From positions 1 through 61,478 of the forward strand of contig CAJWQG010000017.1 of assembly GCA_913045175.1 (NCBI GenBank): DNA of 61,478 bases, written 5' to 3'. A program made the translations under genes and the position numbers. Positions 39,776 to 47,558 of the stretch are shown piece by piece. The notes under the pieces are model-generated. The model made no database searches. It saw nothing but the letters and a program-made list of their open reading frames with translations, and was not told the origin of the DNA. This DNA comes from an uncultured Gammaproteobacteria bacterium. GTDB lineage: Bacteria > Pseudomonadota > Gammaproteobacteria > Pseudomonadales > Azotimanducaceae. The stretch's first letter is position 1. Each line of letters begins with the position of its first letter.

Positions 39776-40887
39776 TCTCTCTCGGACTTTATGTACACTT
39801 CCCCTGGTGCGTAAAGAAATGTCCTTACTGCGATTTCAACTCACATGAGCTAAATAGCGGTTTCCCGGAAGAAGAATACGTTGCAACCCTGCTTGAAGAT
39901 TTGCACGACGACGCACCACTATTTAATCGCCCCATCGATTCAGTCTTTTTCGGTGGAGGCACACCCAGCCTCTTCTCGCCCGAAAGCTTCGATCAGGTCT
40001 TGTCGGAGGCCCAACGTCTGCTACCCTTCAGTGAAAAGGCAGAGATCACGCTTGAGGCCAATCCTGGTGCCCTCGATATGTCACACATCAATGGGTATCG
40101 GGATGCCGGTATCAATCGGCTCAGTCTCGGCGCTCAGTCCTTTAACGACCAGCATCTCAAATCACTTGGGCGAATCCACAGTTCAGACGATATTACTCAA
40201 GCAATCAGTGCTGCGCGCGCCGCCGGCTTCGACAATATCAATCTCGACCTAATGCATGGTCTGCCATATCAGAAATGGGTAGATGCAGAAAAGGATCTGA
40301 TGAGGGCGATCGCCTTTGAACCGGAACACATTTCCTGGTACCAACTCACGATCGAACCCAATACCGTGTTTCACCGCTACCCCCCTGTCTTGCCCGGCGA
40401 GTCAATGCTATTGGAGATCTACGATCGGGGTATGGAGGTACTTGCCGCGCATGGTTACACGCGGTATGAGATCTCGGCCTTTAGCCGATCGGACAGACGA
40501 AGCAAACATAATACAAACTATTGGCAATTCGGCGACTACATCGGGATCGGCGCGGGAGCTCATGGCAAATACACCAGCGACCAGCAAATATTTCGCACAA
40601 CCAAGACTCGTTTACCCCGCGACTACCTTAAAGCCCCAAACAAAAAGACCACTCGCGTCCCAGAATCTGAAATCACTCTCGAATACATGATTAACGCTTT
40701 GCGCCTGGTCGATGGTACAAGCCTTGGAAATTTTGAAGATCGAACGGGTCTGCCTCAGGTCGCTATCACGAAATTCCTTGAGCAAGCCAAGACGCTGGGA
40801 TTTATTGAGAAGGAGGTTCCCGGTCACATCGTTCCTACAAACAAGGGACTTCGCTTTGTAGATGAGGTTTTGCTTTTGCTCGACTAA
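39772..40887 (+). CDS. hemW: Radical SAM heme chaperone HemW
   Basis: Coproporphyrinogen-oxidase-like radical SAM protein that binds heme and delivers it to respiratory enzymes. The radical SAM cluster motif is HFPWCVKKCPYCDFN (CxxxCxxC); FFGGGTPSLF and the HemN C-terminal domain (SEITLEYMINALRLVDG) follow. Length 371 residues, usual for HemW. It overlaps rdgB by 4 nt and converges on trmB. Confidence 0.95.
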   Translation: MISLGLYVHFPWCVKKCPYCDFNSHELNSGFPEEEYVATLLEDLHDDAPLFNRPIDSVFFGGGTPSLFSPESFDQVLSEAQRLLPFSEKAEITLEANPGALDMSHINGYRDAGINRLSLGAQSFNDQHLKSLGRIHSSDDITQAISAARAAGFDNINLDLMHGLPYQKWVDAEKDLMRAIAFEPEHISWYQLTIEPNTVFHRYPPVLPGESMLLEIYDRGMEVLAAHGYTRYEISAFSRSDRRSKHNTNYWQFGDYIGIGAGAHGKYTSDQQIFRTTKTRLPRDYLKAPNKKTTRVPESEITLEYMINALRLVDGTSLGNFEDRTGLPQVAITKFLEQAKTLGFIEKEVPGHIVPTNKGLRFVDEVLLLLD

Positions 40888-40895
40888 GCGACCGA

Positions 40896-41546
40896 CTAGG
40901 GATGGTAGCGATACGCCATATCAAAAACATCATGTCCATGGCGTTTACCCCGAACCTCAAATTTGGTTTCTCCTCGCCGAGGTATCGTGGTCACCTCAAA
41001 TCGGTCATCCGCGTTAAATACCTCACCAATCTGTTCCGCGTAGTTAGCCCAGTCCGTGGCAATGTGAACCACGCCTTCAGGCTCAAGTACTCGTGCTGCT
41101 CGATCAATAAACGCCGCATTAATCAGTCTACGTTTATGATGTCGTTTTTTTGGCCATGGGTCCGGAAAAAACAGCTGTAGCCGATTGACGCTCTTTACAG
41201 GAAGGTGACTTTCCAAAACGCTGATGGCGTCCATATTCATTACACGAATATTGGATACGCCGCTTTCCTGCATCTTAAGCAATAGATGACCAACACCTGG
41301 ACGATGCACTTCAATACCAAGAAAATTCCGCTCGGCATCCGCCTGCGCCATCGCAAGGAGTGAATCTCCCATGCCAAAGCCAATCTCTACGGTAAGGGCC
41401 CCAGCCTGGGGAAACATTTTACCAGGATCGCATTCACCCTTGGGCTCAACACCAAAGTCCTTCCAATATTGAGACAACGAACGCTTCTGCCCAGGTGTCA
41501 TACGACCCTGACGCAATACATAGCTGCGAATCTGTTTCGGTTCCAT
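40896..41546 (-). CDS. trmB: tRNA (guanine-N7)-methyltransferase TrmB
   Basis: Methylates G46 of tRNA. SAM site VEIGFGMGDSLLAMA, the acidic D-x-I motif region VMNMDAISVLE, and the signature LQLFFPDPWPKKRHHKRRL. Length 216 residues. It is downstream of rpoH by 23 nt on the same strand and ends near the hemW stop. Confidence 0.95.
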   Translation of the reverse strand: MEPKQIRSYVLRQGRMTPGQKRSLSQYWKDFGVEPKGECDPGKMFPQAGALTVEIGFGMGDSLLAMAQADAERNFLGIEVHRPGVGHLLLKMQESGVSNIRVMNMDAISVLESHLPVKSVNRLQLFFPDPWPKKRHHKRRLINAAFIDRAARVLEPEGVVHIATDWANYAEQIGEVFNADDRFEVTTIPRRGETKFEVRGKRHGHDVFDMAYRYHP

Positions 41547-41569
41547 TAAAAACCAGCAATTAAAACAGG

Positions 41570-42421
41570 TCAGTCAGTGACCAGCTGTTGACGAAGCTTT
41601 TTGAGGGCATTTTGCTCCAGCTGCCTAACCCGTTCAGCAGAAATGCTGAACTGGTCTGCTAAATCGTGAAGCGTGCGCTTTTTCTCAGTTAACCAACGAG
41701 AAGAGATAATTTCTTTTGCACGAGGATCGAGTCCTTCATAGGCCACCATCAGACGTCCATGTTCATATTCTTCAAGGTCCTGCTTTTCTACTTTGCTTCC
41801 CGGGTCGTCATTGACGCTACTCAAAAACTGAGCTGGTGCCGAACCCTCTTCGTCGTCGGCAGGCGTCAGATCAAAACATTCATCACGAGAGGCCAATCGC
41901 CCTTCCATCTGACGAACAATCTTTGGTTCAACCCCGAGCGCCTCTGCTATGTCGGACACTTCCTGCTCATTCATCCAGCCGAGACGTTTCTTGGCACTAC
42001 GCAGGTTAAAAAACAGCTTCCTCTGAGACTTGGTTGTCGCAATTTTGACGATTCGCCAATTCTTGAGAATGAACTCATGGATTTCCGCTTTTATCCAATG
42101 AACAGCAAAAGACACCAGTCTTACCTTGAATTCCGGGTTGAATCGCTTCACCGCCTTCATCAGACCAACATTACCTTCCTGAATCAGATCCGCCTCTGAT
42201 AAACCGTATCCGGAAAACGAACGCGCCACATAGACAACGAAGCGCAGATGCGCGAATACCAGTTGTCTGGCAGCATCTAGGTCATCATCAGCAAACAGCG
42301 CATTGGCCAGTTCGGCCTCGCGCTCTGCCGATAGCATAGGAATGGAATTAACCGTCTGGATATAGGCTTCGAGGTTGCCACCTGGAGACATCAGGTCCAT
42401 CGGTTGTATGCTGCTGCTCAC
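41570..42421 (-). CDS. rpoH: Heat-shock sigma factor RpoH (sigma32)
   Basis: Directs RNA polymerase to heat-shock promoters. It has the sigma core of region 2 (LIQEGNVGLMKAVKRFNPE, VSFAVHWIKAEIHEFILKNW), the RpoH box QRKLFFNLR, and region 4 (LHDLADQFSISAERVRQLEQNALKKL). Length 283 residues (E. coli 284). GTG start with GGAAAG upstream. It lies downstream of ftsY-ftsE-ftsX as in E. coli, but the 60-nt leader carries a perfect CIRCE element, suggesting repression by HrcA. Confidence 0.97.
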   Translation of the reverse strand: MSSSIQPMDLMSPGGNLEAYIQTVNSIPMLSAEREAELANALFADDDLDAARQLVFAHLRFVVYVARSFSGYGLSEADLIQEGNVGLMKAVKRFNPEFKVRLVSFAVHWIKAEIHEFILKNWRIVKIATTKSQRKLFFNLRSAKKRLGWMNEQEVSDIAEALGVEPKIVRQMEGRLASRDECFDLTPADDEEGSAPAQFLSSVNDDPGSKVEKQDLEEYEHGRLMVAYEGLDPRAKEIISSRWLTEKKRTLHDLADQFSISAERVRQLEQNALKKLRQQLVTD

Positions 42422-42451
42422 GCTCTTTCCAATTAAAACGGGGGCGAGATC

Positions 42452-42478
42452 TTAGCACTCAATTATTGAGAGTGCTAA
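42452..42478. promoter_or_regulatory. CIRCE operator (HrcA-binding) upstream of rpoH
   Basis: TTAGCACTC at 42452-42460, a 9-bp spacer, and GAGTGCTAA at 42470-42478 match the CIRCE consensus TTAGCACTC-N9-GAGTGCTAA with no mismatch. It sits 31 bp upstream of the rpoH GTG and 3 bp after the ftsX stop. On the minus strand TTGAGT (42457-42462) overlaps it and could act as a -35 box, with TTTAAT (42432-42437) downstream at a long 19-bp spacing. A transcription terminator is unlikely because no T-run follows on the minus strand. Confidence 0.88.
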
Positions 42479-42481
42479 CTC

Positions 42482-43441
42482 TTATGTTCCGCCTTTATCA
42501 AGGGTGTGTAAATGCTTACTAACCGTCAATGCCGCGCCACATATTCCTAGAATCGAGCCGAGGGCAAAAAGCACAATGGTCTCTGTGCCGCTTAGTCCGA
42601 ATAATGCGTAATCGTCACGGTATGACTGAGCAATCAACTCCACCGGTCCTGACAGGAATACCAGGCAAAATTGTACGAGACACCAGGACACCAAGGCACC
42701 CCCAAAGCCATACCAGAATCCCAGATACAGAAACGGTCGCCGTACGAAGCTATCCGTTCCGCCCACCAGCTTAACCACCTCAATCTCTACGCGTCGGTTT
42801 TCAATTGCAAGACGAATGGTATTCCCTACAACCAGCAGTACACCCAACGCCAAGACAAGTGTTAAGGCAATAACCACCCGCTGACCAAACGCAACGAACG
42901 CAAACAACCTTTCCACCCAAATCATATCCACAACGACCATGTCCACCTGAGGCTGTTGCTCCAATTCTCCAACCTGGACTCTGAGTCGCGCCGTATCCAT
43001 GTGGCTGGGAATGAGTTCGACCAACCCCGGCAAGGGATTACGATCAAGGCTGCTCAGTACATCACCAAATCCAGAACGAGACTGAAAGTCTGCCAAGGCT
43101 TGCTCCGGAGATATGTATTTAATGCTTTCAGTGCCAGGATGCTTACTGACAATTGCTAAGAATCGTTGAATATCCTCCTCCGACAGACTCTGATGGAGAT
43201 AGACACTGACTCGAGGAGTACCATCAAAGTTTCCACTTAAAGTTGCCACATTAGCCAACAGCAGGTATAGAAAAACGGGCAATGCCAGCGCGATCCCAAA
43301 TACCAGCCAGGTCATCAAACTGGTAATCCAGTTCCTCAGGAGCGACAGTAAGGTTTCAAGCGCGACGTTTCGATGATTAATCGCCCAGGCAATCAGGCGA
43401 TTACGTGACGATGAAGTAGCGGTGGTCGCACCAGAAATCAT
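42482..43441 (-). CDS. ftsX: Cell division ABC transporter-like protein FtsX
   Basis: Membrane partner of FtsE that relays divisome state to periplasmic amidase activation. The 319-residue protein has an N-terminal membrane segment (MTWLVFGIALALPVFLYLLL), a periplasmic domain (PRVSVYLHQSLSEEDIQRF), and three later membrane helices (VIALTLVLALGVLLVVG, YLGFWYGFGGALVSWCL, VLFALGSILGICGAAL). Start overlaps the ftsE stop by 4 nt. The CIRCE element follows its stop. Confidence 0.94.
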   Translation of the reverse strand: MISGATTATSSSRNRLIAWAINHRNVALETLLSLLRNWITSLMTWLVFGIALALPVFLYLLLANVATLSGNFDGTPRVSVYLHQSLSEEDIQRFLAIVSKHPGTESIKYISPEQALADFQSRSGFGDVLSSLDRNPLPGLVELIPSHMDTARLRVQVGELEQQPQVDMVVVDMIWVERLFAFVAFGQRVVIALTLVLALGVLLVVGNTIRLAIENRRVEIEVVKLVGGTDSFVRRPFLYLGFWYGFGGALVSWCLVQFCLVFLSGPVELIAQSYRDDYALFGLSGTETIVLFALGSILGICGAALTVSKHLHTLDKGGT

Positions 43442-44091
43442 GTAGATAGTTGGCCCTGATGCAGCCGAAGTTCCCGTTTCTTCATTCGGGATATCAGATC
43501 CAGATCGTGACTCGCGATCATCACGGTAACGCCAACCTGATTAAATTGGTGAAACAGCTTCATTATTTCCTCTGAAAGCTCTGGGTCCAGATTACCGGTT
43601 GGTTCATCTGCAAGCAGAAGTTGGGGCCGATTGACAACCGCCCTCGCAATACACACCCGTTGCTGCTCACCCCCTGACAGCGAGATGGGATAGGAGCGCT
43701 CCTTATCTGAAAGTCCCACTTTAGAAAGTGCGGCACGCACTCTGCGACCAATTTCACGATTCTGAAACCCCGCTATAACCAGAGGAAGCGCCACGTTGTC
43801 GAAAACTGTGCGGTCAAATAGCAATTGGTGATTTTGGAACACAACGCCTATATCTCGACGGATCGCCGGTATCTGCCTGGACGCAACGCGATTTACGTTG
43901 ATACCTTGAACAAATACCTGCCCCTGGGTAGCTCTTTCCATAACAATGATAAGCTTCATCAGCGTGCTCTTACCTGCGCCAGAATGACCAGTAAGGAAGA
44001 CCATTTCGCCCGCCTCCAGCTCAAAACTGACGCTCGATAACGCATCTTTGCCGCCGGGATATCGCTTGCTTACATTATCAAAACGAATCAC
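43438..44091 (-). CDS. ftsE: Cell division ATP-binding protein FtsE
   Basis: ABC ATPase driving FtsX. Walker [16 protein letters not shown]-loop VVFQNHQLL, signature [16 protein letters not shown], Walker [13 protein letters not shown], and the H-loop [11 protein letters not shown]. Length 217 residues (E. coli 222). It opens [18 protein letters not shown], the usual start. Overlaps ftsY and ftsX by 4 nt each, forming a tight ftsY-ftsE-ftsX operon. Confidence 0.97.
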   Translation of the reverse strand: MIRFDNVSKRYPGGKDALSSVSFELEAGEMVFLTGHSGAGKSTLMKLIIVMERATQGQVFVQGINVNRVASRQIPAIRRDIGVVFQNHQLLFDRTVFDNVALPLVIAGFQNREIGRRVRAALSKVGLSDKERSYPISLSGGEQQRVCIARAVVNRPQLLLADEPTGNLDPELSEEIMKLFHQFNQVGVTVMIASHDLDLISRMKKRELRLHQGQLST

Positions 44092-45041
44092 ATCTGCTCA
44101 CCAAAAAGCGCATCAACAAATTGTTCTGCGGAAAAAGGCCGCAAGTCATCTATCTGTTCTCCGATGCCAACAAACCGAATCGGAATTCCAAGCTGTTTCG
44201 CCAGCGCAAAAATGACCCCGCCCTTTGCGGTGCCATCGAGTTTCGTCAGCGCGATTCCCGATACCGATACCGCTTCGCTAAATTCCCTGGCCTGTGAGAT
44301 GGCATTCTGGCCGGTCCCTGCATCAAGCACCAACAAAACTTCATGAGGGGCCTCGGCTGCGAGTCTTCCTAGTACCCTCGAGATCTTGCTTAGCTCCTGC
44401 ATAAGATTCTGCTTACTTTGCAAACGCCCCGCAGTATCCGCTATCAGAACATCAATTTTTCGAGCCTTCGCTGCTTCAAGGGCATCATAGATAACCGATG
44501 CGCTATCCGCTCCCTGACCTTGCGCTACCACTTGCACATCGTTCTTCTCCCCCCATGCCTGCAACTGTTCAACCGCCGCTGCACGAAACGTATCTCCCGC
44601 TGCCAGGAGTACCGAGGCGCCTTGTGCTTTGAAGTAATGTGCCAGCTTGCCAATGGTGGTTGTCTTGCCTGCGCCATTAACTCCCACAGTTAAGATCACG
44701 AATGGATGCTGACCTATCTCCAACGGCTTATCACACTGCTCAAGTAACTCTGTGAGTTCCGTCTTAAGGTGGCTGTAGAGTGCCTCCACATCATTCAGCT
44801 CTTTTCTCGCAACCCGAACCGTGAGCTGAGCAATAATGTCACGGGTCGCTTCAACGCCGACGTCAGCCAGCAACAACGTAGTTTCAATATCATCGATCAA
44901 ATCCTGATCAATAGACTTTTCACCCAGGACTACTCGCTCAAGGCCAGCCGTAAGGTTTGATCTTGTTTTACCAAGTCCCTGTCTAATACGGCCCAATAAC
45001 CCTTTCTTGCCTTGAGCATCTTCTTCTGCAACATTAACCAT
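44088..45041 (-). CDS. ftsY: Signal recognition particle receptor FtsY
   Basis: GTPase that docks SRP-ribosome complexes at the membrane. NG domain: GVNGAGKTTTIGKLA (G1), LLAAGDTFRAAAVEQL, IADTAGRLQSKQNLM (G3), LTKLDGTAKGG (G4), and the C-terminal RFVGIGEQIDDLRPF. I chose ATG 45041 because AAGGAG lies just upstream and the product opens MVNVAEEDAQGKKGLLGRI; the longer frame back to 45182 would overlap divergent rsmD. This gives 317 residues with a short acidic A domain. Confidence 0.95.
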   Translation of the reverse strand: MVNVAEEDAQGKKGLLGRIRQGLGKTRSNLTAGLERVVLGEKSIDQDLIDDIETTLLLADVGVEATRDIIAQLTVRVARKELNDVEALYSHLKTELTELLEQCDKPLEIGQHPFVILTVGVNGAGKTTTIGKLAHYFKAQGASVLLAAGDTFRAAAVEQLQAWGEKNDVQVVAQGQGADSASVIYDALEAAKARKIDVLIADTAGRLQSKQNLMQELSKISRVLGRLAAEAPHEVLLVLDAGTGQNAISQAREFSEAVSVSGIALTKLDGTAKGGVIFALAKQLGIPIRFVGIGEQIDDLRPFSAEQFVDALFGEQM

Positions 45042-45072
45042 AAGGCTCCTTAACAAGTACCAACAATCCTGT

Positions 45073-45612
45073 ATGTCATCTTTAAGAATTATCGGTGGAA
45101 AGTGGCGCCGTCGCAAAATATCTTTTTCCGACACGGGCGAGGTGCGTCCTACACCAGATCGTGTACGTGAGACGCTCTTCAATTGGCTTCAAAGAGACGT
45201 GCCGGAAGCAAATTGCCTGGAACTATACGCTGGTAGTGGAATATTAAGCCTGGAGGCACTGTCTCGAGGCGCAAGTAAAGTAACACTGGTCGAAACTTCA
45301 ACACCGGTATACCAGCACTTGCGCTCGACCTTTGACATCATACCCAGTGAGGACTTTGAACTCGAAAAAGGCACTGCCTCCGACTTTCTTGGCAAAACGG
45401 ATTCGACGTATGATATCGTGTTTCTGGACCCACCATTCAACACCAACGAAGCCGACACAATCTTGCCACTTTTGCGACGCGCTAACGTGCTGAACGCCCA
45501 AGGCTGCGTATACCTGGAGACCAACAAACCGTTGGACCCTCCAGGGGGTTTCACAATCCACCGCAACGCCAAAGCCGGACAGGTTTACTACTATCTACTA
45601 GTGCCAGAGTGA
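45073..45612 (+). CDS. rsmD: 16S rRNA (guanine-966-N2) methyltransferase RsmD
   Basis: Methylates G966 of 16S rRNA. Start IIGGKWRRRKISF, TPDRVRETLFNWL, SAM loop CLELYAGSGILSLEALSRGA and catalytic LDPPFN. Length 179 residues. Divergent from ftsY across 31 nt, the standard gammaproteobacterial arrangement, and followed by coaD. Confidence 0.95.
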   Translation: MSSLRIIGGKWRRRKISFSDTGEVRPTPDRVRETLFNWLQRDVPEANCLELYAGSGILSLEALSRGASKVTLVETSTPVYQHLRSTFDIIPSEDFELEKGTASDFLGKTDSTYDIVFLDPPFNTNEADTILPLLRRANVLNAQGCVYLETNKPLDPPGGFTIHRNAKAGQVYYYLLVPE

Positions 45613-45689
45613 AATTAAGAAAAGGAGGACGTCTGGATTTTTTCCAGTAATATGTTCATTATTGCGGCCTTCCGATATCGGCACCACCT

Positions 45690-46166
45690 ATGACCACAGT
45701 TTTGTACCCAGGGACCTTCAATCCAATTCACAATGGACACACCGACTTGGTGGAACGAGCAGCTGTCATTTTTGACAGGATCGTTCTGGGGATTGCTACC
45801 AGTCCGCACAAATCGCCAAGTGACCTGGATCTCCGGATCAATTTAGCAAAAGAGGTCTTGGGACATATCGAGAACGTTGAGGTGCTAGGGTTTAATACTT
45901 TGACCGTGGACTTCGCAGTAGAAGTGGATGCGCAGATAATATTGAAAGGAATCAGGACAGTGACTGACTTCGAGTATGAGTTTCAGATGCTGGGAATGAA
46001 CAGGGTACTGCAACCCGGATTGGAGACAGTTTTTCTTGCCCCGTCTGAGCGGTACTCCTACATATCATCAACACTCGTCAGGCAAATAGCTGGGTACGGG
46101 GGAGACATCTCTGAATTTGTCCATCCCTCGGTCGCCGAAGCTTTAGAGAATGGCGATGTGGGCTAG
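45690..46166 (+). CDS. coaD: Phosphopantetheine adenylyltransferase
   Basis: Penultimate step of coenzyme A synthesis. Nucleotidyltransferase motif TVLYPGTFNPIHNGHTDL (T/HxGH-type), KGIRTVTDFEYEFQM and the C-terminal YISSTLVRQIAGYGGDIS. Length 158 residues, standard (E. coli 159). No strong ribosome site lies close to the ATG. It converges on the frameshifted exported-protein gene. Confidence 0.96.
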   Translation: MTTVLYPGTFNPIHNGHTDLVERAAVIFDRIVLGIATSPHKSPSDLDLRINLAKEVLGHIENVEVLGFNTLTVDFAVEVDAQIILKGIRTVTDFEYEFQMLGMNRVLQPGLETVFLAPSERYSYISSTLVRQIAGYGGDISEFVHPSVAEALENGDVG

Positions 46167-46185
46167 ACCCAGTAGTAAACTAGTC

Positions 46186-46514
46186 TTACTTGATTTTTTC
46201 TTTCTTGTCCGGGCGACTACATCCTAAACAGCGAACCAGAACCTCTTTAACGGGTTCTACCACCATTTTTTCAGCTGCCTCATTGCGTTACCACCCAGCA
46301 CTGAAACCGGCAGACTAACAATATAGGCCGCCGTACCGTCCGTGGCCACCACTAAACCGAGCGGCCGCGCCACAAGAAGGTCACCCAACATACGAAACAT
46401 ACTGCGATTCTCTTCAACCCTTTCAGCCAACGCAGCCTGGGGTACAAAAACCAGCATTCCCGCAATTGCCAACACCTTTACTGATTTTAGAATTCTGTCC
46501 ATAATTCTGTCCAT
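46186..46514 (-). pseudogene. Small exported protein, frameshifted near its C-terminus
   Basis: The frame from 46514 encodes a signal peptide (SVKVLAIAGMLVFVPQAALA) and then LVARPLGLVVATDGTAAYIVSLPVSVLGGN, a hydrophobic pattern known from small gammaproteobacterial envelope proteins with RPLGL..TV.G...FVVSLP..LLGGN. It ends early at TAG 46257-46259. Shifting frame after GGNA restores a family-like tail (AAEKMVVEPVKEVLVRCLGC, then basic residues) down to TAA at 46186-46188. A one-base gain or two-base loss near 46285 is the simplest cause. Function unknown. Confidence 0.7.
46491..46514 (-). repeat. 12-bp tandem duplication at the start codon of the exported protein
   Basis: On the minus strand ATGGACAGAATT occurs twice in a row, so the protein starts MDRIMDRIL and has two equivalent start codons in frame. 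Duplication by slippage is the likely origin. Confidence 0.85.
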
Positions 46515-46544
46515 GGTGTGACTCCGTAGATTGACGTATTTAAA

Positions 46545-46578
46545 CTTAAGTAAAAATACAAAACCTTAAGTAAAGATA
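46545..46578. repeat. 14-bp direct repeat in AT-rich gap
   Basis: CTTAAGTAAAAATA (46545-46558) and CTTAAGTAAAGATA (46565-46578) are spaced 20 bp apart start to start, in the AT-rich 124-bp gap between the small exported-protein gene and mutM. Two helical turns of spacing would suit a paired regulator site; no regulator is identified. Confidence 0.5.
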
Positions 46579-46638
46579 TAAAAAAACAGTGTAAGTTACT
46601 AATTCCAAAGAATATTAAATTGCTTTACCAGGACAAGA

Positions 46639-47451
46639 TCAGCTTTGGCAATTGCTACAGAGCACAGTACTTCTGCCTCCCTGCCTGATTTCCTTCAAAA
46701 TTCGGCCGCACCTAACGCAAGGAAGGTCCTTTCGACCATAGACATCCAGGCTGGATCGGAAATAACCCGGCGAGCCATTTTCCTGGACAAAATCCCTCAG
46801 TGTGGTTCCCCCAGCATCTATGGCTTCGGCCAACACGGACTTTATCCCATCCACCAGCTTGATATAGCGTGCCCTGCTCACCCTCATTGCCAGCCGCTCC
46901 GGATGAATACCAGAGCGAAATAACGCTTCATTCGCATAGATATTGCCCACCCCTACAACAACCCGGCTATTCATAATAAAAGTCTTTATGGCGACCCGAC
47001 GGCGACGGGACGTTGCATAGAGATACTCACCTGAAAACATATCGGACAAAGGTTCAGGGCCCAGGTGATCGAGAAGAGAATGCGATTCATCATCAGGTAA
47101 CCAGAATATCGAGCCAAACCGCCTTGGGTCTCGATAGCGCAGCACCAGACCACCTTCAAACCCAATGTCCACATGGTCATGCTTGCCAGGCTCGATTGAG
47201 TCCTCGAGTACCCGCAAACTGCCCGACATACCAAGATGTAACATGAGTCGTCCGTTACTTGTACTTAGCAAGAGGTACTTTGCTCGACGCTTCACCGCGT
47301 CGAATGTCTGACCGGTTATAGATTGCGCAAGGCTGTCGGCCACCGGCCATCGCAACCTGGGTTCACGAACGGCAACCCATTTAATCTCGCGACCCACAAC
47401 GTACGGTTCAATACCTCGTCTCGTGGTTTCAACTTCAGGTAATTCAGGCAT
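46639..47451 (-). CDS. mutM: Formamidopyrimidine-DNA glycosylase
   Basis: Excises 8-oxoguanine and related lesions. The N-terminal MPELPEVETTRRGIEPYVVG supplies catalytic Pro and Glu; LLLSTSNGRLMLHLGMSG contains the conserved Lys-region loop; the helix-two-turn-helix VVGVGNIYANEALFRSGIHP and the C-terminal zinc finger (CVRCGR...CSNC) are complete. Length 270 residues, standard. Divergent from the hydantoinase-like gene. Confidence 0.97.
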   Translation of the reverse strand: MPELPEVETTRRGIEPYVVGREIKWVAVREPRLRWPVADSLAQSITGQTFDAVKRRAKYLLLSTSNGRLMLHLGMSGSLRVLEDSIEPGKHDHVDIGFEGGLVLRYRDPRRFGSIFWLPDDESHSLLDHLGPEPLSDMFSGEYLYATSRRRRVAIKTFIMNSRVVVGVGNIYANEALFRSGIHPERLAMRVSRARYIKLVDGIKSVLAEAIDAGGTTLRDFVQENGSPGYFRSSLDVYGRKDLPCVRCGRILKEIRQGGRSTVLCSNCQS

Positions 47452-47483
47452 ATGGACCCAAAATGCGAAAATACTAATGATAT

Positions 47484-47539
47484 CCTTGTTACCTATACCT
47501 TGTTAGCTATACCTTGTTAGCTATACCTTGTTAGCTACC
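47484..47539. repeat. Four tandem copies of a 14-bp unit upstream of hydantoinase gene
   Basis: Units based on CCTTGTTAGCTATA run head to tail: 47484-47497 (one mismatch), 47498-47511, 47512-47525 and 47526-47539 (diverges at its end). Each unit contains a TTGTTA and a TATACC across junctions, giving repeated TTGTTA-N16-TATACC promoter-like pairs. The array lies in the 107-bp divergent gap mutM/hydantoinase, ending 19 bp before the latter's start. Confidence 0.85.
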
Positions 47540-47558
47540 CTAAACGTAGTACGACCCT

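Noticed and set aside
42452-42478. CIRCE palindrome as a simple terminator for ftsX
   Set aside because: No run of T follows the stem on the minus strand, and the match to the operator consensus is exact in both arms and spacer length.
47484-47539. CRISPR array
   Set aside because: Repeats are contiguous 14-bp units with no spacers and no cas genes nearby.
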